Positions 7,531-16,206 of a DNA stretch of 64,000 bases are shown here, one piece after another. The stretch is from Olivibacter domesticus. GTDB taxonomy: Bacteria > Bacteroidota > Bacteroidia > Sphingobacteriales > Sphingobacteriaceae. A model generated the notes under the pieces. It searched no databases. It was not told the origin of the DNA and saw only the letters and a program-made list of their open reading frames with translations. The position numbers and the translations under genes were made by a program. Within the stretch, counting starts at the first letter, position 1; the number at the start of each line of letters is the position of its first letter. The stretch lies in the NCBI RefSeq assembly GCF_900109575.1, contig NZ_FOAF01000008.1:1-64000 (forward strand). The letters are read 5' to 3'.

Positions 7531-9312
7531 TTAGTTCTCCCAACCTGGGTTTTGTCCGATATTCGGGTTTAATAAATAGTCTTCTTGTGGAATAGGATAT
7601 AAATAATGCTTTTCCTCCCAATGCCGGTTAATGTTATTCAGCCACGTCAATTCGCCAGATGTACTATTTTTTAACTGTTGTGGATTTACTCCTCCACTAA
7701 TGGTAGGACCTACGTTTACATAGGTAACACCAGGAATCCGTTGGGCTGGTTCCTGTTGAAAGAAGCAAACATCTAATATACCGTCCTCGTTAAGATCAAG
7801 TGGCGTATTTAGCGCAGGTACATAAAAGCCGTTCCATGGCAGATCCATCAGTTCTCCCTTGTGCCAACGTACAATATCATAAAAGCGAAAGCCCTCCAAC
7901 GCGAGTTCGATACCTCTTTCCCTACGTACTTCCAAAAGTATTGGATCGCTAGTTTCTTTAAAATAATTCTGTTGTAGATATGGATCTACCTGAGTAGGTA
8001 AGGAAGATGTGTTTCCCGTAATACCTGCGCGTCGGCGAAGCGCGCCAATTGTATTGTTCCAATCAGTGGCGCTAAGTACGCCAAGTTCTGTCTTGGCTTC
8101 CGCGTAATTTAACAACACTTCTGCATATCTAATTATACAGATAGAATTCGTATTGCGCGTGCCACCGTCATAAGATGTATTATCAACGGTCCATTTTATT
8201 GGTTGATATCCCGTATAGGTATAAGAAAATACAGGAGGAGCCGCTTCCGGTTTTCCGCCGTTTAGGCGTTTGTAATCACCCATACGGATAGTTTGCTGCA
8301 AGCGCTTATCCCGGCCCTTTACTTCCTCTGCAAAAGTCATCGTGGCATAGTTTGATTTATTTGTAAATGGCGTACCATCAATATTGAGGTACGTATTAAC
8401 GAACGTACGAGTAAAACTCAATCGAGCACCGTAAGTAGCACTCGTCCACCACCAGTTTGCATCGTTTAAAACATTTAAAGAAGCGTTCATTACTGCTGAT
8501 AACATTATTTCCTGCGCAACAGGGGCATCACTAGTAAACAGTTGTCGATAAGAAAGTTCTTCTCCACCAGCAGTATTTAAGCTAAACCGATTACCTTGGA
8601 TTACGACTTCAGCTGCATTAGCAGCCTCTTGGAGCCATTGATTGGCCGATCCACTAAGATTGTATGCCACATGATATTTTCTAAAGGTACCTTCAAATAA
8701 ACATACCCGTGATTTAAAGGCATAAGCAACGTCCTTCGTAATAAGACTTCTGGTAGCATCGTTTGTGGCCGTAATGTTTTGGCAAGCATAATTAATATCG
8801 GCTAAGATTGAATCCATTACTACGGTTCGATTATCGCGACCATTGAACAAATTAGGGTCATCAATAGTAAAGGGTTTGCTAATCCAAGGCACATCTCCAA
8901 AACGTTTAACTTTATCGAAATAAAACCACGCCCGGAAAAAACGAGCTAAGCCAATATAATTGTTTTTTACTTCTGTACTCAGTAATGGACTATTGCAATT
9001 TGCTATAAAAAAGTTCACATTACGCAAATCTTCCCAATCCCAGCCATCACTTTGTTGAGGGCCATAAGCGCCCACACGTAAAAAATCAGGTACCTGGCTG
9101 CGCGCGCCATAATCTGACATTTCGTCGCCACGATGAATATTATTTGCCGTGGGTAAAATATCATAAAAAGAGTTTGCATATAAGGCTAAGCCATTCTCAC
9201 TATTAAAAACAGCCTCGCCGGTTGCAGTATCTTCAGGCTGTTGATCTAATTTTTGGCAACTGGTGAAGATAATCATAAGTACTGCGAAAAACAGCCATTT
9301 AGTCGCTTTCAT
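7531..9312 (-). CDS. RagB/SusD family outer-membrane lipoprotein, locus 1
   Basis: A 593-residue SusD-like surface lipoprotein that caps its SusC partner and binds substrate. The N-terminus MKATKWLFFAVLMIIFTSCQ is a lipoprotein signal with the acylated Cys in the FTSC lipobox. The Met at 9312 gives this compact signal; an upstream Met at 9339 would add nine residues. SusD helical-repeat features include ARFFRAWFYFDKVKRFGDVPW and IIRYAEVLLNYAEAKTELG. The C-terminal RRERGIELALEGFRFYDIVRW segment is a SusD hallmark, and the end LYPIPQEDYLLNPNIGQNPG is typical. It starts within 40 bp of the SusC stop. Confidence 0.95.
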   Translation of the reverse strand: MKATKWLFFAVLMIIFTSCQKLDQQPEDTATGEAVFNSENGLALYANSFYDILPTANNIHRGDEMSDYGARSQVPDFLRVGAYGPQQSDGWDWEDLRNVNFFIANCNSPLLSTEVKNNYIGLARFFRAWFYFDKVKRFGDVPWISKPFTIDDPNLFNGRDNRTVVMDSILADINYACQNITATNDATRSLITKDVAYAFKSRVCLFEGTFRKYHVAYNLSGSANQWLQEAANAAEVVIQGNRFSLNTAGGEELSYRQLFTSDAPVAQEIMLSAVMNASLNVLNDANWWWTSATYGARLSFTRTFVNTYLNIDGTPFTNKSNYATMTFAEEVKGRDKRLQQTIRMGDYKRLNGGKPEAAPPVFSYTYTGYQPIKWTVDNTSYDGGTRNTNSICIIRYAEVLLNYAEAKTELGVLSATDWNNTIGALRRRAGITGNTSSLPTQVDPYLQQNYFKETSDPILLEVRRERGIELALEGFRFYDIVRWHKGELMDLPWNGFYVPALNTPLDLNEDGILDVCFFQQEPAQRIPGVTYVNVGPTISGGVNPQQLKNSTSGELTWLNNINRHWEEKHYLYPIPQEDYLLNPNIGQNPGWEN

Positions 9313-9350
9313 TTGATTTATATTTAAATGCTTTATCATAATTCTTTTGA

Positions 9351-12300
9351 TTAAAAAGTGGCCGATATACCAAAAGATATACTCTTTAACATAGGGTAAT
9401 TATTTCCGTTACCACTGTTGTTATTATTGGGGTCGGCTACAGCATCAGTAGGTGGATTGAGGAGCGTGTCCGAACGCCAAACATTTTCTACATCTAAATC
9501 TTTGGTGCGTTTATATAAAGGCGACCAAGTAAAAAGATTTTCACCCGAAACGAATATTCGTGTTGCACTCATTCCCAGCCGTTTAATCCAATTTTCTGGA
9601 AGCATATAACCCAGTTGTATATTTTTCATGCGGATATAAGCTACATTTTGTAGATAACGTGTTTGATTTTGCCGAAGTGTAGCTTGGTCATTCTGCGCAA
9701 TGTATCCTCTATAGCGTGGTAAATAGGCATTTGGATTATCCTCCGACCAAATTTCACCCAGTTGCCAAGTAGGAATCTTATTATACGGGCGATTGTATTG
9801 CCCCCAGAAAATGGCCGCTTCTCGTCCAGGATACCAATCTTGTTTTCCTACGCCCTGAAAAAAAACAGAAAACGAAAAACGATTCCAATCGGCTCCCAAA
9901 TTAATGCCATAAGTATATCTAGGCGTCGTATTACCAATGATAGACATATCGCCAGGATTTCCTACTGTTTCGGTCCCTTTATCTATTACACCATCTCCAT
10001 TAAGATCTGCAAACTTAATGTCGCCTGGAAGTGTTTGTCCACTGGTAGATGATTTATAAAGAATTTGTGTAGGAGAGCTGGCGATATCTTCGGCCGACGT
10101 ATAAAATCCAGCTGTAGTGAAACCCCAAATTTCGCCTAACTTCTGGCCAGCATAATAATCAGAGAGCCGTTTGTCAGGGTTATTATATTTAGTAACCTCC
10201 GCTTGGTAATCTGCTAAGTTTAACCGGATATTATAATGGAAAGGTTTGGCACCAAGGTCAAACTTGTCATTCCATTGAACAGAGACCTCCCATCCTTTTG
10301 TTTCCAGATCAGCATAATTGCCTTTCGGCACATCGGTGCCAAAAACAGCGGGTAAAGTCATGCCCACCGTAAACATATCGGTTGTTTTGCGTATATAGGC
10401 ATCTGCTACCAATGTTAGGCGATTAGCTAACATACTTACATCTAAACCTACGTTGGTTGTAGTAGAAGTTTCCCAGGTAAGACCATCTGGCAATACGCCT
10501 GGCTGGCCCGTTTGTTGCGGACGTACGCCGTTTAAAATCCTTTCTGATTGAGTAATCTTGTATCGCTCTTGAAAGGCATAAGACGCAATACTTCCGTTTC
10601 CTAGTGATCCATATGATGCCCTTAATTTCAATTCAGATATAAAGTTTGGCGAAACATTCCAAAAAGGTTCACTATTAATGCGCCAACCAGCAGAAATGGA
10701 AGGGAAAAAGGCGAAGCGCTGGTCTTCCGGAAATTTCGAGGATCCATCGTATCGCCCATTGGTTTCGATGAGATAACGGTCCTTATAAGCGTAATTTAAT
10801 CGATAAAATCCACCACGAATAGCCCATTTTTCTCTACCTCCTAAAGTAGTTATAGATTGCCCGAGGGCTAAGTTGATGTCTGTACCATCTTCAAAGATAA
10901 GTCCGTTACGGGTAGTGGTAAGGGATTTAAAGGTAGACTGCTCATTGTTAAAACCAACTAACGCTTTTACATAATGGCCGTTCGTTAATTTCGGCTCATA
11001 TTCAGCATAGACGTTCGTTGCAAGATAATCGGTAAGCCTATCCGTAAATTGCAGATCATTCGTATTGGTTCCTACATATTCAATTACCCCCGGAATCCGG
11101 CTATATGGCACTTGAACACGTCTTCTTTGCTCATCGTTATTGGTCTGTTGAAAAGTGAAGTCTGCATTTACACGAAGTTGATTGCTGAAAAAATTAGTGT
11201 TTACAGAACTGGTGTTTCGGAAAACCCTTCTATCCATATCGACACCATTTTTACCGTACCAAAAATCACCTACTGTATAAGCTGCAGAATAAGTAAGTGT
11301 TCCGTCTGGATTAAACATAGGTGCCATCGTGTGTCCCTCATCAGAAATATTACGCCAGATACTCCCGCCTTCGCCAACATTTAAAGGATTATGATATTTA
11401 ATACTTGAATAATCTGCATTATTGGCAAATCGCAGCCAAGGAAATACTTGTAAGGAACCTTTAGCACGGAGATTATAAGATTTATAATCATCAGAATTAT
11501 AGCGAAAAAGGCCGCTTTGATTGAACATTCGGCCGGAGACATAAAAATCAGATTTACCTTGGCTTCCGGAGATGGTGATGTTATGGTCGTTAGAATTGTT
11601 ATGGTCTTTATAAAGTTCCTTATACCAATCGGTATTGCCATAGTATACATATTCTCCCGCTTCATTTACGTCAACTTTTGGTAAACTTGGATCTGCTGCT
11701 CTACGCTGATACTCTGCCAAATATTCAGGAGAAAATTTAACAGTTTTATTAACGTTCTGCGGTGTTTGAGAATAATCGTTCCAAGCTGACCAAGAATCGT
11801 TAAACATTGTAGCGAACTGATAACCATCTGTAACAAAATCGGGCGATGCCACAGGACTTTTGATACCATGATTAAATGAATAAGTGACACTGGTTTTATC
11901 AGGATTCGGATTTTTAGTCGTAATTAATATAACACCAAAAGCTCCTCTGGCTCCGTAAATTGCTGCAGAAGAAGCGTCTTTCAATACAGAAACGGTGGCT
12001 ACGTCGTTCGGGTTAAGTCTACTAGGATCTCCTTCAACTCCGTCAATAAGCACCAGAGCGTTACCTCCTTGACCAATTGACGTTATACCTCGGACATTAT
12101 ACGAGGGCGACTGAATGGGTTTGCCGTCGAGCGGCACCAAATTCAAATTGGGTATAGTTCCCTGCAAGCCTTGGGTGAGATTAGGAATGGCCCTATTTTC
12201 AAGCACCTTGCTTGTTACCTGATCTACGGCTCCGGTAAGATTAACTTTCTTTTGTGTTCCATAGCCAACCACCACTACCTCGTCCAAGCCTTCGAATCCT

Positions 12301-12926
12301 TCTTTTAATGTAACTTCTAAGGTGCTTTTACCATTCAGTGGTATTTCTTGTGTAAGATAACCTGTGTAGGAAATTATCAGAATGGATTGTAGATCGATAT
12401 CTTTTAATTCGAAAATCCCATTATCATTGGTTACAGTAACCCGCTGTGTACCCTTCACTTTTATGGACGCTCTTGGCAGGGGAGTGCCAGTGGTATCCGT
12501 AATTTTTCCATTCACCGTATTCTGCTGCGCATGATCAAATGAATTTTTGTTTATTACCAATGGTTCCTTTTTCTTGATAACTACAGCATTGCCTTTGATG
12601 GTGTAAGTAAGTTGTTGATTTTGCAAAGCCAGCTGTAATACTTGAGAAATAGAGGCATCTTTCACGGAAAGATTAATAGGTTTAATTTGCTTTAAGAGCT
12701 TAGCATCATAGAAAAAATCAAAATTAGTTTGCTGATGAAGATTTGTCAAAAACTGCTCCACAGATAAATTTTTTGCCGAAAGGGTAATGTTTTGAGCATT
12801 CCCAGGCTTTGCATATCCTTGAAGGATACTGAGTAAAATCAGGAAACCTGTAATTTTCATGACCAAAAATGTTTGAAAATGAGGGATCGTCCAATCCCTT
12901 GATTTTAGGGCGTAGATTAATTGCAT
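9351..12926 (-). CDS. SusC/RagA TonB-dependent outer-membrane transporter with STN domain, locus 1
   Basis: A 1191-residue SusC-like transporter. In order it has an N-terminal signal region (to about 45), an STN secretin/TonB signalling domain (about 50-118) and a carboxypeptidase-regulatory-like domain (about 138-208). A TonB-box-like EVVVVGYG follows at 216-223, then the plug (containing VLIDGVEGDPSRLNPNDVA and IYGARGAFGVILITTK) and a 22-strand barrel ending in aromatic Phe. The STN domain implies signal relay to the FecR protein encoded upstream. The first Met gives a long leader as in many family entries; Met at 12860 would start directly at the signal peptide. It lies 113 bp after fecR, and this gap holds an opposite-strand terminator. 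Confidence 0.95.
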   Translation of the reverse strand: MQLIYALKSRDWTIPHFQTFLVMKITGFLILLSILQGYAKPGNAQNITLSAKNLSVEQFLTNLHQQTNFDFFYDAKLLKQIKPINLSVKDASISQVLQLALQNQQLTYTIKGNAVVIKKKEPLVINKNSFDHAQQNTVNGKITDTTGTPLPRASIKVKGTQRVTVTNDNGIFELKDIDLQSILIISYTGYLTQEIPLNGKSTLEVTLKEGFEGLDEVVVVGYGTQKKVNLTGAVDQVTSKVLENRAIPNLTQGLQGTIPNLNLVPLDGKPIQSPSYNVRGITSIGQGGNALVLIDGVEGDPSRLNPNDVATVSVLKDASSAAIYGARGAFGVILITTKNPNPDKTSVTYSFNHGIKSPVASPDFVTDGYQFATMFNDSWSAWNDYSQTPQNVNKTVKFSPEYLAEYQRRAADPSLPKVDVNEAGEYVYYGNTDWYKELYKDHNNSNDHNITISGSQGKSDFYVSGRMFNQSGLFRYNSDDYKSYNLRAKGSLQVFPWLRFANNADYSSIKYHNPLNVGEGGSIWRNISDEGHTMAPMFNPDGTLTYSAAYTVGDFWYGKNGVDMDRRVFRNTSSVNTNFFSNQLRVNADFTFQQTNNDEQRRRVQVPYSRIPGVIEYVGTNTNDLQFTDRLTDYLATNVYAEYEPKLTNGHYVKALVGFNNEQSTFKSLTTTRNGLIFEDGTDINLALGQSITTLGGREKWAIRGGFYRLNYAYKDRYLIETNGRYDGSSKFPEDQRFAFFPSISAGWRINSEPFWNVSPNFISELKLRASYGSLGNGSIASYAFQERYKITQSERILNGVRPQQTGQPGVLPDGLTWETSTTTNVGLDVSMLANRLTLVADAYIRKTTDMFTVGMTLPAVFGTDVPKGNYADLETKGWEVSVQWNDKFDLGAKPFHYNIRLNLADYQAEVTKYNNPDKRLSDYYAGQKLGEIWGFTTAGFYTSAEDIASSPTQILYKSSTSGQTLPGDIKFADLNGDGVIDKGTETVGNPGDMSIIGNTTPRYTYGINLGADWNRFSFSVFFQGVGKQDWYPGREAAIFWGQYNRPYNKIPTWQLGEIWSEDNPNAYLPRYRGYIAQNDQATLRQNQTRYLQNVAYIRMKNIQLGYMLPENWIKRLGMSATRIFVSGENLFTWSPLYKRTKDLDVENVWRSDTLLNPPTDAVADPNNNNSGNGNNYPMLKSISFGISATF

Positions 12927-12939
12927 ATATTTGTCTAAA

Positions 12940-13022
12940 TGGATATTGAAAAAATGAGTGCTATTCTTTTTTTGATTTCTAAATTCATAACCAGGGGCGC
13001 GGTAACGCTTCTGGTTTTTTTT
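12940..13022 (+). ncRNA. Candidate antisense RNA in the fecR-susC gap of locus 1
   Basis: On the strand opposite to the operon, AACCAGGGGCG (12989-12999) pairs with CGCTTCTGGTT (13006-13016). The stem is 11 bp with a 6-nt loop, followed by T8 (13015-13022). Two of the pairs are G-U in the plus-strand RNA and would be A-C mismatches in the minus-strand RNA, so the plus strand is the functional one. A TATATTTG at 12926-12933 fits the -7 element, giving an RNA of about 83 nt antisense to the susC leader. No good -33 is seen. DonS-type antisense RNAs of Bacteroides have this position; homology is inferred only from layout. Confidence 0.6.
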
Positions 13023-13039
13023 GGATAGCCTGTCTATTG

Positions 13040-14176
13040 TTAGGGCATAACCATTACCCTCCTTCCCTCAACCTTAAAGTGTACGTTGTCTGTTAGTTCC
13101 ATAATGCTTAAGATGCTTGAAATATAATTGTTGCTGGAAATCATTCCACCAAATGTTTGATATTTATTAGCTTTCGGATGATATATTACCTCTATATTAT
13201 ACCATCTTTGTAATTTTCGCATAATACTGTTAAGCGGCTCATCTTTAAAATAGAAGTAACCTTCTTTCCACGAAAGAGCTTCCTTCATATCTGCAGCAAC
13301 TACTCGAATTGGTGCTGAAGAATGAGTGACTGCCTGTAAACCAGGTTTGAGTTGTTTGCTTATATTTCTATTATCAACACGTACGGATCCTTCAACCAAC
13401 GTTGTTTTTGTATTTTCCTCGTCGAGGTAAGCCATAATATTAAAAGCTGTCCCTAAAACTTCTATGTTGGTACCTTTAGCCTTTACAATGAAGGGTAACG
13501 ATTTATTTTGCGCTACTTCAAAATAGGCTTCACCCTCAAGTTCTACGACTCTTTGATTACCAGTAAAACTACTTGGAAAAGAAAGTCTACTGGAAGCATT
13601 TAACCATACCTTGGTACCGTCAGCTAATGTTAGCATATACTTACCGCCTGGCGGAGTAATAAGTTGATTTTGGCGGCTAGAGAGATTTTTTTTATTTAAT
13701 TCTACCGTCTTAAAGTTTAAACTGCCATCTATTGTTTTAATAACTTGAACCTTATTTTGCAAAGCAAGCAAGCCGTTCTTCTTTTCATCAAGTATAATTG
13801 TTTTACCGCCACCTAATATTAATTGCGCACGTTTACTGCCGGGTGGTACATCATGCGGAGCAGTGGCAACTTTTTCAGGGAGAACCTGTTGTTTTTGATG
13901 ATGATAGTAAATAGCAAAAACAGAAGAAATTACTATCAATATAGAAGCAGCGGCATGCCAATGGGTGAATTTTTTCTTTACTACTGAGGGTTCTTGCTGA
14001 ATGGTTTGCATGAGTTTTTCATACATTTCATTTTTGGTGCCCAGATCTTTTTCATTTACCTTATTCGGCAGCGCATCGAATAATTCATAATATCGATTGA
14101 TAAAATCCTCCTCCGTTTTGGATGCTTTACCTTCGTTGTATTTTTTTAATAATGTTAGAAGCGTTTTGCGGGTCAT
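13040..14176 (-). CDS. FecR family anti-sigma factor, locus 1
   Basis: A 378-residue inner-membrane anti-sigma factor. The N-terminal cytoplasmic part (1-70) should hold the sigma factor. One membrane helix lies at about 73-92 (ASILIVISSVFAIYY). The periplasmic FecR domain contains the core PPGGKYMLTLADGTKVWLNA, then GEAYFEVA and VLGTAFNIMAY. A C-terminal DUF4974 domain includes YFKDEPLNSIMRKLQRWYNI. The frame stays open to 14275, but that start would overlap the sigma gene. Met at 14176 leaves a 74-bp gap and gives the usual family N-terminus. It should receive the signal from the STN domain of the SusC protein encoded next. Confidence 0.93.
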   Translation of the reverse strand: MTRKTLLTLLKKYNEGKASKTEEDFINRYYELFDALPNKVNEKDLGTKNEMYEKLMQTIQQEPSVVKKKFTHWHAAASILIVISSVFAIYYHHQKQQVLPEKVATAPHDVPPGSKRAQLILGGGKTIILDEKKNGLLALQNKVQVIKTIDGSLNFKTVELNKKNLSSRQNQLITPPGGKYMLTLADGTKVWLNASSRLSFPSSFTGNQRVVELEGEAYFEVAQNKSLPFIVKAKGTNIEVLGTAFNIMAYLDEENTKTTLVEGSVRVDNRNISKQLKPGLQAVTHSSAPIRVVAADMKEALSWKEGYFYFKDEPLNSIMRKLQRWYNIEVIYHPKANKYQTFGGMISSNNYISSILSIMELTDNVHFKVEGRRVMVMP

Positions 14177-14250
14177 ATAAATTATTACTGCATTTATGAT
14201 ATGATCCGCGAAACAGAAAAACTCCCATGAAAAAGATTTTTTTTTAAATG

Positions 14251-14832
14251 TTATTTGTAAGCAATTAAAAAACAATATAAAATGATTAGCAGTAAAGTTT
14301 CTTTCAATTTATGACGACAGTAAGCAAGTTGATTTTGAACTGTTTTACGGGATATATGTAATTGCTTAGCTATAATGTCGGTGGATAGGTCTTCTAAGTA
14401 TCGAAGACGGTAAATGTTTTGCTGGGAAGGGGTTAGTTCTCTAAGGAGTTTTTTATAGGCCGCCATAAATTCTTTCTCCCGTATTCTACCATCTGTTTTA
14501 TCTCCACTTGTTCTGAATTGATCTAGTAACACCGGTATGGAGCAATATTTGTTTTCTTTTTCCATTAACTTAATTACTTGATTTCGAGTACAGACATATA
14601 AGTAGGCTTGGAGATTTTCGACTTTTAGGTGTTCCCGCTGTTGCCAAAGCTTTAAGAAAATATCTTGCGTGGTGTCTTTGGCAAGCGAGATGTCCTGCAG
14701 CCTTTTATAAGCAAGATTGTAGATATAAGCCCAATATTTATCATATAAGGTATTAAAAGCACTAATAGAACCTATACTAAGTTCGTGAAGAAGACGTAGG
14801 TCTTCCTCTGGATGGTTGACAGTTTTTATCAT
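14251..14832 (-). CDS. ECF-type RNA polymerase sigma-70 factor, locus 1
   Basis: A 193-residue extracytoplasmic-function sigma factor. Region 2 spans about 20-90 (FNTLYDKYWAYIYNLAYKRL, then DTTQDIFLKLWQQRE). Region 4 spans about 125-180, with LTPSQQNIYRLRYLEDLST and the helix-turn-helix IAKQLHISRKTVQNQLAYC. The hydrophobic C-terminal tail is common in Bacteroidota sigma factors of this group. It is the first gene of locus 1 and lies directly upstream of its fecR, the standard order. The first Met falls 18 residues before the start of the region 2 homology. Confidence 0.94.
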   Translation of the reverse strand: MIKTVNHPEEDLRLLHELSIGSISAFNTLYDKYWAYIYNLAYKRLQDISLAKDTTQDIFLKLWQQREHLKVENLQAYLYVCTRNQVIKLMEKENKYCSIPVLLDQFRTSGDKTDGRIREKEFMAAYKKLLRELTPSQQNIYRLRYLEDLSTDIIAKQLHISRKTVQNQLAYCRHKLKETLLLIILYCFLIAYK

Positions 14833-15079
14833 TATAAGGAGCTTTGGGCAAATAAATGGTTCAACTATTAAGTCTGTGTTAAATATAAATGGTTTTTTTA
14901 ATTGTTGGTAGCCGAGCTAACAATTAGTTGCCTATTTAAACAGGTGGTAGAAACTACGCGTACTATAAATATTAAAGAAATGAACATTATGTTTCTACTG
15001 AATATCTTTTGGTGCTTTATAAGAGCTGTCGCATCACGAAATTGGCTTGTATTTTGATAGATGGTATAAAACTAATAAT

Positions 15080-15604
15080 ATGCGCAACTATTTTACGATT
15101 ACTCTTTTATTAGCTACGGTGATCAGTAGCACGGTCTCTTGCCACATGTCTAAAAACCGACCTGAAAAAACGGATACGGTCTCAAAAAAATTGGAATTCC
15201 CCTCTGCAAGTGATACGAATCTTGTAGCACTATTATCCATCCAGCAGCCGTTACATCTTCGTGATAGTATTCTCTTGCATTTTACCGTATTTAATCCAAC
15301 GGAAGATACCCTGCGATTTACTAAATATCATACACCTTTTGAAGGTTTTTTGAACAACTATTTAACGATCAACCATGCTGACGGAAGTGAAGTGACCTAT
15401 ATCGGTCCGATGGCGAAACGTATTATGCCACCCGTTCCAGAAAGTTATCTGGTAGTGGCTCCTCACGATAGTCTGTCTGTAAATATTGATTTAAAAAAAG
15501 GCTACCGTTTTGAAAAAAAAGGGATGTATAGGATACAATATAATGGTGGGAACGTGAGTGGAATAGTGAGCGGAAAAGGTATAAATGCAGTTATTGAAGA
15601 ATAG
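15080..15604 (+). CDS. Lipoprotein resembling the N-terminal domain of M35-type metalloproteases
   Basis: A 174-residue lipoprotein. The ATG at 15080 begins a signal with the lipobox Cys in SSTVSCH (an upstream TTG at 15047 is less likely). The mature part is one beta-sandwich-like domain: LHFTVFNPTEDTLRFTKYHT, PFEGFLNNYLTI, YIGPMAKRIMPPVPESYLVV and GMYRIQYNGG. This series resembles the N-terminal domain found before the catalytic domain in peptidyl-Lys/deuterolysin-type metalloproteases. No HExxH or other protease motif is present, so an inhibitory or binding role is more plausible than proteolysis. Similar standalone proteins are often just called 'protease'. It is divergent from locus 1. 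Confidence 0.75.
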   Translation: MRNYFTITLLLATVISSTVSCHMSKNRPEKTDTVSKKLEFPSASDTNLVALLSIQQPLHLRDSILLHFTVFNPTEDTLRFTKYHTPFEGFLNNYLTINHADGSEVTYIGPMAKRIMPPVPESYLVVAPHDSLSVNIDLKKGYRFEKKGMYRIQYNGGNVSGIVSGKGINAVIEE

Positions 15605-15694
15605 GTTTAGAAAGAAGGCAACTACTATATGTAGATTTGTGCAACTAATAAAACAAGTATTTGCCATAGGTAATGTACTACTATCTTTGTATCA

Positions 15695-15758
15695 TCATAA
15701 TTTAGGTTTAATAATTGGCTAGTAAAGACCTTTGATCTCTCCGATTGAAGGCCTTTTT
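15695..15758 (+). ncRNA. Candidate small RNA, copy 2 (inverted terminator loop)
   Basis: TTG at 15661-15663, an 18-bp spacer and TATCTTTG at 15682-15689 form a full Bacteroidetes promoter. Directly after comes ATCATCATAATTTAGGTTTA, shared with copy 1 near 3780. A terminator follows: AGACCTTTGATC (15727-15738) pairs with GATTGAAGGCCT (15744-15755), with one mismatch and two G-U pairs, then T5. The predicted RNA is about 64 nt and has no start codon. Its loop reads GATCTCTCCGATT, nearly the reverse complement of the copy 1 loop. Confidence 0.58.
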
Positions 15759-15928
15759 CATTCTTATAATGAATCTATTTCATTAGAATATTGATCATTC
15801 GATAAGAAAGGATGTTTTTGTTAAACCAAAAGCTTGCTTATAACTAAAATAAAGATAGAATGTGTGAAAAATTTGCACAGATAAAGGATTATATCTATTT
15901 TGCTTGCTCTATTTCTTTTAAACTAACG

Positions 15929-15950
15929 CAGCAGCAAATAAATGCTGCTG
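15929..15950 (+). promoter_or_regulatory. Leader hairpin upstream of histone H1-like gene
   Basis: CAGCAGCA (15929-15936) and TGCTGCTG (15943-15950) form a perfect 8-bp stem with a 6-nt loop, 28 bp before the start codon. No T-run follows, so a terminator is unlikely. The second H1-like gene has a hairpin at almost the same distance. Confidence 0.5.
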
Positions 15951-15978
15951 TAAATTATAAACAATAAATTTAAATAAT

Positions 15979-16155
15979 ATGAAAAAGTTCAATGAATTAA
16001 AAGAGTTGATCAATTCAATGGAAAAGGACGCACTAGCTTTTTATGAAAAAGGAAACAAAGCAGCGGGAACCCGATTGAGAGGTGCCCTGCAGCAAACAAA
16101 AGCGATTGCTCAGGATATAAGAAATAGTGTGACTGAATTGAAAAATAAAAAATAA
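15979..16155 (+). CDS. Histone H1-like DNA-binding protein (copy 1)
   Basis: A 58-residue lysine-rich protein starting MKKFNELKELINSMEKDALA, with a core FYEKGNKAAGTRLRGALQQT and a basic end ELKNKK. This is the short Bacteroidota protein annotated as histone H1-like (Hc1 family); it is thought to bind DNA, but its role is poorly defined. Length and sequence match the family closely. It is monocistronic, with a hairpin in its leader and a bidirectional terminator 9 bp after its stop. A paralogue about 76% identical by eye lies at 62129-62305. Confidence 0.9.
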   Translation: MKKFNELKELINSMEKDALAFYEKGNKAAGTRLRGALQQTKAIAQDIRNSVTELKNKK

Positions 16156-16163
16156 AACCATTA

Positions 16164-16200
16164 TAAGCCGCTTGTAGATAGCTATCAAGCGGCTTAAATT
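16164..16200. terminator. Bidirectional terminator between H1-like gene and locus 2
   Basis: TAAGCCGCTTG (16164-16174) pairs with CAAGCGGCTTA (16186-16196), a perfect 11-bp stem flanked by A-rich sequence on the left and AATTTAAAT on the right. It lies between two convergent genes and can serve both. Confidence 0.8.
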
Positions 16201-16206
16201 TAAATG

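Noticed and set aside
12927-13039. Terminator attenuating the fecR-to-susC transcript on the minus strand
   Set aside because: On the minus strand two stem pairs become A-C mismatches and no T-run follows, so plus-strand function is preferred.
14177-14275. N-terminal extension of the locus 1 FecR protein
   Set aside because: It would overlap the sigma gene and add 33 residues absent from the family; Met at 14176 gives the normal start.
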